DNA of 5,839 bases from DASUNQ01 sp036277075. Lineage in GTDB: Bacteria; Acidobacteriota; Thermoanaerobaculia; Multivoradales; UBA5704. Position numbers and translations under genes: made by a program. The notes under the pieces were generated by a model. The model was not told the DNA's origin, ran no database searches, and was given only the letters and a program-made list of their open reading frames with translations. Positions 1 to 5,839 of this stretch are shown here, piece after piece (position 1 is the stretch's first letter; each line of letters opens with the position of its first letter). The DNA lies in the NCBI GenBank assembly GCA_036277075.1, contig DASUNQ010000191.1:1-5839 (forward strand). The letters run 5' to 3'.

Positions 1-2006
1 TCGAGGGCGCGCAGCTCGCTCTGCACCTGGGCGAGCACCGGGGCGGCGCCGTCGTCCTTGGCCTTGACCAGCAGCGTCACGCCCGAGTAGTGGCGCTGGG
101 AGAGCGTCTGGTAGATGTAGGGCTGCGGGTCCTCGCCGACGAAGTTGTACTTGGCGTCGCGGGCCACGCCCACCACCTCGACGGCGTAGTCGTCGCCGAA
201 GAAGCGGAAGCGCTGGCCGATCGACTCCTCGCCGGGCCAGAAGGTCTTGGCCATGGTCTCGTTGACCACCACGACCTTCGGGGCGTCGGCGCGGTCGCTC
301 GGCAGGAAGCCGCGGCCGCGCAGGATCGCCACGCCGAGAGCCTCGAAGTAGCCCGCGCCGACCGCGTTGACCTGGACGTGACGGCCGTCGGTCTCGCTCT
401 CCCGCCCCTCGCGGAACACGGTTCGGGTCATCGTCCCCTGCATCGGGCCGGCCTGCGCCACCGCCGCGGCGGCGACGCCGGGCGCCGCCCGCACCCGCTC
501 CAGCGCCCGCTCCCAGAACTGCTCGGCGCGCGGCTGGTCGTAGCCCTGGAGGCCGACGTCGAAGGAGACCACGGCGAGCGGCCGCGGGTCGTAGCCGGGG
601 TCGATCTGCTGCGCCGCGGCGAGGCTGCGCACGAAGAGCCCGGCGCCGATGAGCGCCACCGCCGAGAGCGCCACCTGGGCGGCGACCAGCAGGTCGCGGA
701 AGCCGACGCGGCGGCCGCGCCCGGTTCCCGGGTCGGCGGCGGCGTCCTTGACGCCGGAGACCAGGTCGGGGTGGGTGGCCTGGAGGGCCGGCGCCAGACC
801 GAAGAGCAGGCCGGTGAGCAGCGAGACCGCCAGCGTGAAGCCGAGCACCCGGGCGTCGAGCGGCAGGTCGAGGCCGATGCTGATCGGCAGCGGAGTGGGC
901 GGCAGGAAGGCGAGCAGCGCGCCGCGCCCCCAGGCGGCGAGGAGCAGGCCGCCGGCGCCGCCGCAGAGAGCGAGCAGCAGGCTCTCGGTCAGGAGCTGGC
1001 GGACGAGCCGCGCCCGCCCGGCGCCGATCGAGAGGCGGATCGCGATCTCCCTGCGCCGCGCGCTGGCGCGGGCGAGCAGCAGGTTGGCGACGTTGGCGCA
1101 GGCGATGAGCAGCACCAGGCCGACGACCGCCATGAGCATTCCCATCGCCGCCACCACGCCGCCGCGGAAGCCGGGGTTGATGGTCGCCTGGCCGAAGGGG
1201 ACGAGCTGCACGTTGCGGCCGCGATTGTCCTCGGGAAAGGCGGCCGCCAGGCGCCCGCCGATCCCCTCGAGCTCGGCGCGCGCCCGCTCGATCGTCGCTC
1301 CGGGCGCCAGCCGCCCCACGGCGTTGACGAACAGACCGCGCCGCTCGTCGTACCAGTTGGCGCTCTCGTTGGGGCGCAGCACGCGGTTCATCGCCATCGG
1401 CACCCAGAGCTCGGGCTGGACGCCGACGTCGGTGCCGGTGAAGCTCGCCGGCGCCACGCCGACGACGGTGAAGGGGTGACCGTTGACGAGCAGCCGGCGG
1501 CCGACCACGTCGGGGTCGGCGGCCAGGCGCTCGCGCCAGAAGGCGTGGCTGACGACCGCGACCGGGTGGGCGCCGGGGGCGGCGTCCTCCTCGGGCGTGA
1601 ACGTCCGCCCCAGCGCCGGCTCGACGCCGAGAGTCGGGAAGTAGTTGCCCGAAACCATCTGGCCGAAGAGCAGCTCGGCCTCGCCTTCGCCGCTCGCGAC
1701 GCTCATCCCCGTCCAGTCGTAGCCGGCGAGGGCGGAGAAGGTGGTGGCCTGCTCGCGGTAGTCCTTCCAGTTGAGATGAGAGAGAGGGGCGAAGCCGGGG
1801 TTGCGCTCGTCGCGGGTGTAGAGCGAGACCAGCCGCTCCGGCTCGCGCACCCCCATCGGGCGGAAGAGCAGCGCGTTGACGACGCTGAAGATCGTGGCGT
1901 TGGCGCCGATCCCGAGCGCCAGCGAGAGGACGGCGGCGGCGCTCAGCAGCGGGCGCTGGCGGAGCATGCGGACGCCGAAGCGGAGGTCTTGCAGCAGGTC
2001 GGCCAT
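1..2006 (-). CDS. ADOP/MacB-type ABC transporter permease, C-terminus cut by window edge
   Basis: The frame is open from the ATG at 2006 to the window edge, giving 668 residues with no stop. It starts with a short cytoplasmic segment (MADLLQDLRFGVRMLRQRP), which is the usual opening of this family, and lacks the longer N-terminal prefix some members carry. A membrane helix lies at about residues 20-46, followed by a large periplasmic MacB_PCD-like domain at about 50-275. An FtsX-type block at about 283-410 has three helices and the signature IACANVANLLLARASARRRE (301-320). A fifth helix lies at about 437-461, and a second periplasmic domain starts at about 475. The internal duplication is typical of ADOP permeases of roughly 800 residues, so about 130 residues holding the second FtsX block are probably outside the window. 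Such proteins work in the inner membrane with a MacB-like ATPase; the substrate is unknown. No ATPase gene is visible here. The start is supported by a GGGAG site 9 bases upstream. The family is confident, the transported substrate is not inferable. Confidence 0.93.
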   Translation of the reverse strand, partial: MADLLQDLRFGVRMLRQRPLLSAAAVLSLALGIGANATIFSVVNALLFRPMGVREPERLVSLYTRDERNPGFAPLSHLNWKDYREQATTFSALAGYDWTGMSVASGEGEAELLFGQMVSGNYFPTLGVEPALGRTFTPEEDAAPGAHPVAVVSHAFWRERLAADPDVVGRRLLVNGHPFTVVGVAPASFTGTDVGVQPELWVPMAMNRVLRPNESANWYDERRGLFVNAVGRLAPGATIERARAELEGIGGRLAAAFPEDNRGRNVQLVPFGQATINPGFRGGVVAAMGMLMAVVGLVLLIACANVANLLLARASARRREIAIRLSIGAGRARLVRQLLTESLLLALCGGAGGLLLAAWGRGALLAFLPPTPLPISIGLDLPLDARVLGFTLAVSLLTGLLFGLAPALQATHPDLVSGVKDAAADPGTGRGRRVGFRDLLVAAQVALSAVALIGAGLFVRSLAAAQQIDPGYDPRPLAVVSFDVGLQGYDQPRAEQFWERALERVRAAPGVAAAAVAQAGPMQGTMTRTVFREGRESETDGRHVQVNAVGAGYFEALGVAILRGRGFLPSDRADAPKVVVVNETMAKTFWPGEESIGQRFRFFGDDYAVEVVGVARDAKYNFVGEDPQPYIYQTLSQRHYSGVTLLVKAKDDGAAPVLAQVQSELRAL

Positions 2007-2015
2007 CGGACGCCA

Positions 2016-2020
2016 CTCCC
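2016..2020 (-). promoter_or_regulatory. ribosome binding site of the permease gene
   Basis: The minus strand reads GGGAG with a 9-base spacer before the ATG at 2006. This is a good Shine-Dalgarno match and supports that ATG as the true start. It is separate from the kinase stop at 2090, so the permease has its own initiation signal and is not translationally coupled to the kinase. Confidence 0.6.
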
Positions 2021-2036
2021 AGGATCGATCGGAGCC

Positions 2037-2056
2037 GGCGCGAAAGCCTTCGCGCC
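2037..2056 (-). terminator. perfect hairpin between kinase and permease genes; possible terminator lacking a T-run
   Basis: GGCGCGAA (2037-2044) and TTCGCGCC (2049-2056) form a perfect 8-bp stem with a 4-base loop. The hairpin lies 33 bases after the kinase stop and 30 bases before the permease start. No T-run follows on the minus strand, so it is not a canonical intrinsic terminator. It could be a weak or attenuating terminator, an mRNA 3'-end stabiliser, or a protein binding site. The inverted repeat itself is certain; its role is inference. A weaker 5-bp inverted repeat (CTCCG/CGGAG, 2072-2087) lies directly after the kinase stop. No convincing -35/-10 promoter for the permease was seen in the 83-base gap. 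Confidence 0.35.
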
Positions 2057-2089
2057 TAGGCAGACCTACGTCTCCGGCGGCGCGGAGTT

Positions 2090-5000
2090 TCAGGCCGCGG
2101 GGGCGTCGAGCGTGGCGCGGACCGCCCGCCCCAGGTCCTGCGAGGAGAAGGGCTTCTGCAGGAAATGCGACGCCGGGCCGTTCGCCGGCGGCTCCTCCTG
2201 CTGGCCCGACATGAAGAGCACGCGGGTGGACGGGCGCCGCGCGCGCACCCGCACCGCCAGCTCCCGGCCGCCCAGCTCGGGCATGCTGACGTCGGTCAGC
2301 AGCAGGTGTAGCGGCCCGCCGTAGCGCTCGGCCATCGCCAGGGCGTGGCGCGGCGATTGGGCCTCGAAGACCTGGTAGCCGAGGCTGCGCAGGAGCATCA
2401 CGACCACGCCGCGCACCGCCTGCTCGTCCTCGACCACGAGCACCGTCTCGCTGCCGCGCGGCAGCATCGGGGCGGGCGCCGCCTCGGCCGCCGCGTCGCG
2501 CTCGACCACCGGCAGGTAGATGCTGAAGCGGGCGCCCTCGCCCGGGGCGCTGTCGACGAAGATGAGGCCGCCGCTCTGGGCGACGAAGCCGTAGGCCGTC
2601 GCCAGCCCCAGGCCGGTGCCCTCGCCGGGCTGGCGCGTGGTGAAGAAGGGCTCGAAGACGCGGGCGCGGGTCTCGGCGTCCATGCCGACGCCGGTGTCGG
2701 CGATCGTCACCAGCGCCCAGCGGCCGGGGGGCACGCCCTCGTGCGGTGCGCCGGTGAGCGGCCGCACGGTGAGCGCCGTGGTCCGCACGGTCAGCGACCC
2801 GCCCTGCGGCATGGCGTGGCGGGCGTTGATGGCGAGGTTGACGAGCACGTGCTCCATGCGTCCGGGGTCGATCCGCACCAGCCCGAGCAACGGGTCGAGC
2901 TCGACCACCAGCGCCACGTCGTCGCCGATCAGCCGGCGCAGCATCCGCTCGAGCGAGGAGACGATCTGATTGAAGTCGACCACCTGCGGCTCCACGGTCT
3001 GGCGGCGCGCGAAGGCGAGGAGCTCCTTGGTCAGCGCCGCGGCACGCAGGCCGGCCTCCTGGATGGCGGTGAGCTGCGGCCGCTGCTCGACCGGGAGCGC
3101 CGGGTCGTCGAGCAGCAGGTCGGCGTAGCCGAGGATGACCACCAGGCAGTTGTTGAAGTCGTGGGCGACACCCGCCGAGAGGCGCCCGATCGCCTCCATC
3201 TTCTGGGCCAGGAGGAGCTGCCGCTCGAGCCGCTTCTTCTCCGCCTCGTGGCGCTTGCGCTGGGTGAGGTCGCGCACCGCCACCACGGTCAGCCTCTCGC
3301 CCTGGACGCTGAGGCTCGCGGCCTCGACCTCGACCTCGACCGTCGCGCCGTCGCGGCGCCGCGCGACGGTCTGGCGGGCGGGGGCGCCGGGCTCGACGCC
3401 GGGGTCGCTCAGCACGCCGGCGAGCGGGTGGCCGATCAGCTCCTGCGGATCGTAGCCGAGCAGGCCGGGAAGCGCCTGGTTGACCTCCAGGATCGTTCCC
3501 TGCCGGACGATCGCGATGCCCTCGACGGTGGCCGCGAACAGCGTCCGGAAGCGCTCCTCGCTGCGCCGGATCTCCTCCTCGGCCGCCTTGCGCTGCGCGA
3601 TCTCGCGTTGCGCGCGCTCGAAGAGGCGGATGTTCTCGGCCACCGGCGCGAGCTGGTTGCCCACCGTCGAAAGCAGCTGGATGTCGCCGGCGGAGAAGTG
3701 GTCGTCGGGGTCGCGGCGCCCGATGAGCCAGACGCCGATCGCCTCGCCCTGCACCGCCAGCGGCAGCACCAGCCGCACCCAGCCGAAGCGCGGGGCCGGC
3801 AGGTCCGGCGCCGGCGGCGGGCAGGCCCCGGCGTGGGCCAGCAGCGGACGCAGCGCCGCGGCGTCGGGGGCCGCCTCGGCGGGCGGCAGGTCCTGCTCGT
3901 ACAGCGTCTCCGCCTCGTCGCCGGAGAAGAGGTAGAGCGCGGAGCGGCGGATGAGCAGGGCGGGGAGGATCTCGTCGACGATGACGCGCGCCAGGGTGGC
4001 GCGGTCGAAGACCCCCGGGATGCGCGCCGAGACCAGCTCCACCACCTCCTTGGGCGTGTGCCGGATGCCGAAGACGTGCCGGTCGACCAGCGTCTGGAAG
4101 CCGCGCCGGAGGGCCGGCGCCACGGCCACCATGAGGAGCGAGACGAGGAGCATCGCGCTCAGCAGCCGGCCGTCGTGCATCCCCCAGCGACGGGCGGGTT
4201 GCGCGAGGAGGAGCAGGTAGAGCGGCGCCCACACCGCGAAGAAGCCGCAGGTCCCGAGCAGCCGGTTGGCGCGGAACTCGAGCGCCGCGAACGAGTGCCG
4301 GTAGATCGCGTACAGGTAGCTCAGCGGCAGCAGCGGCACAGCCAGCGACGTGAGCCCCAGCAGCCAGGGCTCGAGCAGCTCGCCACGGCTGGCCAACGGC
4401 CCGCCGCGCGCCACAAGAAGCGGCAGCGCGAGGAACAAGGAGAGCACGGGCGCGAACCCGACCACGACACCGAAGGTCATGATGCGGTTGGCGATCCTGA
4501 CGCCCGGCGCCGCCGGCAGCACCAGGCGCAACGCGAGCAGCAGCAGCGCGAGCGCCACGCCGGCGACGAAGGAGAGGACGTGGAGGTACTCGGGCTCGAG
4601 CCGCCGGGTGGCGTCGAGCGCCGCGCAGGCGAGCGAAGCGGTGTAGAGCAGCGCGAGCAGGGGCCGTCGCCAGCGGCCGAGGAGCGGCGACGGCAGAAGA
4701 AGATGGAGGTGGACCGCGAGGGGCAGGAACAGCCAGACGACGGCGTGAAAGACGACCGCCGCGCCCCCGGCGTGTCGCGCCGAGGCGAGCCCCGAGGCCA
4801 GGAGGACGGCGGTCGTGTAGCTGAAGAGCACGAGCACCAGCCAGCGCTCGTCGTGCGGGCGGAGCAGGATGACGAGCGCCGTTCCCATCAGCCAGAAAAC
4901 CAGCGGGAGCAGCGCCAACAGGAAGGCGAGGGTGACGGCGGCCGCGCCGGTCTCGCGCAGCCGCACCTCCAGAGTGCGTGGACGGCCGTCGCGCAGCAGC

Positions 5001-5314
5001 CGTACCATGGCCTTCCCGTCGTCCGCGAACGGCGCGAGCAGGTCGAGCGTGCGGTCGCTGCGGTAGCCCTCGAAGGTGAGGTCGTCGATCGCCAGCACCC
5101 GGTCGCCGAGCTGCAGGCAGTCGGAGCCGCGAGGGCACGGTTGGACGCCGAAGACCTCCCAGGTCGCCGGGATCAGCTCGAATCCCGGGTGCGGGACCTG
5201 GGATGCGTACGGGTAGTACAGGCAGGGCACGAGCACGCACAGCGTCACGGCGACCGCGGCGAGGTTGCCGAGCGCCGGCGCCTTCCGGCGGTGGCGGAGC
5301 GGAGGCTCCGTCAC
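2090..5314 (-). CDS. ComP-like membrane hybrid sensor histidine kinase (PDZ-like, multi-TM, GAF, PAS, HisKA, HATPase, receiver)
   Basis: This complete 1074-residue inner-membrane kinase starts at a GTG and ends at a TGA. A basic N-terminus (RHRRK) precedes a helix at about 15-37. An extracytoplasmic PDZ-like domain follows at about 45-120, with the core LQLGDRVLAIDDLTF and two cysteines, C60 and C66. About nine hydrophobic helices span about 124-401. The cytoplasmic part has a GAF-like domain (about 420-560), a short helical linker (about 562-588), a PAS domain (about 585-685), and a HisKA domain with phosphoacceptor H718 in AGVAHDFNN. The HATPase_c domain has an N box with N826 and N830, a G1 box DTGVGMD (873-879), FEPFFTT (887-893) and a G2 box GTGLGL (899-904). 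The C-terminal receiver (about 956-1070) has acidic E962/D963, phosphoacceptor D1008, S1036 and K1054. All catalytic residues are present, so kinase and receiver look active. The input half resembles Bacillus ComP in layout, while the output half is a different kinase class. There is no DNA-binding output, so phosphate must pass to a partner elsewhere, or the receiver tunes the kinase. The gene overlaps the upstream isoprenyl synthase-like gene by 4 bases, suggesting a shared signal. The ligand is unknown. Confidence 0.94.
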   Translation of the reverse strand: MTEPPLRHRRKAPALGNLAAVAVTLCVLVPCLYYPYASQVPHPGFELIPATWEVFGVQPCPRGSDCLQLGDRVLAIDDLTFEGYRSDRTLDLLAPFADDGKAMVRLLRDGRPRTLEVRLRETGAAAVTLAFLLALLPLVFWLMGTALVILLRPHDERWLVLVLFSYTTAVLLASGLASARHAGGAAVVFHAVVWLFLPLAVHLHLLLPSPLLGRWRRPLLALLYTASLACAALDATRRLEPEYLHVLSFVAGVALALLLLALRLVLPAAPGVRIANRIMTFGVVVGFAPVLSLFLALPLLVARGGPLASRGELLEPWLLGLTSLAVPLLPLSYLYAIYRHSFAALEFRANRLLGTCGFFAVWAPLYLLLLAQPARRWGMHDGRLLSAMLLVSLLMVAVAPALRRGFQTLVDRHVFGIRHTPKEVVELVSARIPGVFDRATLARVIVDEILPALLIRRSALYLFSGDEAETLYEQDLPPAEAAPDAAALRPLLAHAGACPPPAPDLPAPRFGWVRLVLPLAVQGEAIGVWLIGRRDPDDHFSAGDIQLLSTVGNQLAPVAENIRLFERAQREIAQRKAAEEEIRRSEERFRTLFAATVEGIAIVRQGTILEVNQALPGLLGYDPQELIGHPLAGVLSDPGVEPGAPARQTVARRRDGATVEVEVEAASLSVQGERLTVVAVRDLTQRKRHEAEKKRLERQLLLAQKMEAIGRLSAGVAHDFNNCLVVILGYADLLLDDPALPVEQRPQLTAIQEAGLRAAALTKELLAFARRQTVEPQVVDFNQIVSSLERMLRRLIGDDVALVVELDPLLGLVRIDPGRMEHVLVNLAINARHAMPQGGSLTVRTTALTVRPLTGAPHEGVPPGRWALVTIADTGVGMDAETRARVFEPFFTTRQPGEGTGLGLATAYGFVAQSGGLIFVDSAPGEGARFSIYLPVVERDAAAEAAPAPMLPRGSETVLVVEDEQAVRGVVVMLLRSLGYQVFEAQSPRHALAMAERYGGPLHLLLTDVSMPELGGRELAVRVRARRPSTRVLFMSGQQEEPPANGPASHFLQKPFSSQDLGRAVRATLDAPAA

Positions 5315-5326
5315 GCCGCCGGCCCC
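5311..5326 (-). promoter_or_regulatory. GTGA stop-start overlap with weak ribosome binding site, translational coupling
   Basis: The minus strand reads GTGA at 5314-5311: GTG starts the kinase and TGA stops the synthase-like gene. A weak GGGG (5326-5323) lies 8 bases upstream of the GTG, inside the synthase coding region. A weak site plus a 4-base overlap fits re-initiation by ribosomes finishing the upstream gene, which would tie production of the two proteins together. The overlap is seen directly; coupling is inferred. Confidence 0.6.
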
Positions 5327-5839
5327 AGGACCACGTGCGGATCCTCGCTGATGGCGCCGAGAAGCCCGCGCAGCGGCTCGCGCTGCGCCGCGACGAGGCG
5401 GGTGATCGGCGCCGGCTCGACCAGCGGCGCCGCGGCGAGCAGCGCGTCCGCCTCCCGTGCCAACGCCTCCAGCCGGTACGCGCAGTAACCCACCGCGCCG
5501 CAGCGCGCCAGGATCTCCTGCGCCTCGGCGAGCGCCGCCGGCTCGCCGGCCCGCGCCGCCAGCGCGAGGAACGCCTCGCGCTCGGGGTGCTCGGCGGTCA
5601 GGGCGTACAGGATGGCGAGGTTGACGCGTCCGCGGCTCCAGTCGGCGGACGCCGGCGTGCCGAGAGCGTCCGCGACGTCATCGCTCACCTGGACGAAGAC
5701 ACCCATCACCTCGCCGAGCCGGCCGAGCGCCGCGACCGCGGCCGGGGAGCCGCCGCCGAGCAGCGCCCCCATCTCGAGCGCCGCGGCGAAGAGCGGCGGC
5801 GTCTTCGCGGCGACCACCGTCCAGTAGCCGTCCTCGTCG
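5311..5839 (-). CDS. polyprenyl (isoprenyl diphosphate) synthase-like protein, N-terminus outside window; possible ComQ counterpart
   Basis: The frame is open from the window edge to the TGA at 5311, giving about 175 visible residues; the true start lies beyond 5839. It begins DEDGYWTMVAAKTPPLF, matching the Y-x-M-x-x-x-KT segment of trans-isoprenyl diphosphate synthases. This is followed by a helix with GALLGG and then GVFVQVSDDVAD, the second Asp-rich motif (DDxxD, codons at 5668-5682) that binds diphosphate through Mg2+. After this motif the usual GK...D...GK.TLP segment is shortened to a form reading ADWSRGRVNLAILYAL, so the catalytic loop is diverged. The first Asp-rich motif would lie in the missing part. 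The family normally has about 300 residues and joins isopentenyl diphosphate to an allylic diphosphate in the cytoplasm. Coupling to a ComP-like receptor suggests a role in making or attaching an isoprenoid signal, as ComQ does for ComX. Unlike Bacillus ComQ, the second Asp motif is intact, so a housekeeping prenyl diphosphate synthase remains possible. The family is confident; the product and role are not. Confidence 0.85.
   Translation of the reverse strand, partial: DEDGYWTVVAAKTPPLFAAALEMGALLGGGSPAAVAALGRLGEVMGVFVQVSDDVADALGTPASADWSRGRVNLAILYALTAEHPEREAFLALAARAGEPAALAEAQEILARCGAVGYCAYRLEALAREADALLAAAPLVEPAPITRLVAAQREPLRGLLGAISEDPHVVLGPAA

Noticed and set aside
649..1479. Ser/Arg/Pro-rich plus-strand frame of 276 codons, and similar shorter ones elsewhere
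   Set aside because: They overlap well-supported minus-strand genes, have the biased composition of shadow frames, and show no motif.
2023..2030. Palindrome GATCGATC upstream of the permease
   Set aside because: A short palindrome with no second copy seen nearby and no partner regulator; not enough to call an operator.
2072..2087. Inverted repeat CTCCG/CGGAG just after the kinase stop
   Set aside because: Only a 5-bp stem with a 6-base GC loop and no T-run; expected by chance at this GC content, so not listed as a separate feature.
90..2324. Open frame of 744 codons on the plus strand
   Set aside because: It runs antisense through the permease, the intergenic gap and the end of the kinase. 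Its translation is low-complexity and matches no family, whereas the opposite strand encodes a clear permease.
2345..5488. Open frame of 1047 codons on the plus strand
   Set aside because: It lies exactly antisense to the kinase gene, is dominated by Arg, Glu, His, Gln and Ala with no domain-like pattern, and arises because GC-rich codons rarely give stops on the opposite strand. The minus-strand frame has complete recognised domains.
1..5839. CRISPR arrays, tRNA or rRNA genes, insertion sequences, attachment sites
   Set aside because: No regularly spaced repeats, no cloverleaf or rRNA-like sequence, and no transposase or integrase was seen. Almost the whole window is protein-coding on the minus strand.

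Overview
The window is a very GC-rich bacterial segment (about 70% GC or more by eye) in which all supportable genes lie on the minus strand. Read in the direction of transcription, from high to low coordinates, the order is: the C-terminal part of an isoprenyl diphosphate (polyprenyl) synthase-like protein, a complete 1074-residue membrane-bound hybrid sensor histidine kinase, an 83-base gap containing a perfect hairpin, and the first 668 residues of a large MacB/FtsX-type permease. The permease has the layout of the ADOP family (acidobacterial duplicated orphan permease). That family, the GC content and the kinase style point to Acidobacteriota, perhaps the Thermoanaerobaculia or Holophagae/Vicinamibacteria side. 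Gemmatimonadota or Myxococcota are possible alternatives. No marker gene settles this.

Region by region: 5311-5839 is the synthase fragment, cut by the window edge. 2090-5314 is the kinase, whose GTG start overlaps the synthase stop as GTGA, so the two are very probably co-transcribed and translationally coupled. 2007-2089 is intergenic, with a perfect 8-bp stem hairpin and a ribosome binding site. 1-2006 is the permease, cut at its C-terminal end by the window edge. Two very long open frames on the plus strand are antisense shadows of these genes.

The most interesting point is the synthase-kinase pair. The kinase input half consists of one N-terminal membrane helix, a small extracytoplasmic PDZ-like domain, then about nine further helices. 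This is the layout of ComP, the receptor of the Bacillus ComQXPA quorum-sensing system, and ComQ in that system is an isoprenyl-diphosphate-synthase homologue encoded just upstream of ComP. Here an isoprenyl synthase-like gene is directly fused in operon fashion to a ComP-like receptor in a probably non-Firmicute genome. The output is different: GAF-PAS-HisKA-HATPase plus a C-terminal receiver, instead of a HisKA_3 kinase with a LuxR-type regulator. No ComX-like peptide gene fits between the two. A lipid or isoprenoid-linked signalling system is therefore a reasonable hypothesis, but the ligand, the synthase product and the downstream target are not visible. The permease may simply be a neighbour, or a target exporter; the sequence does not decide.
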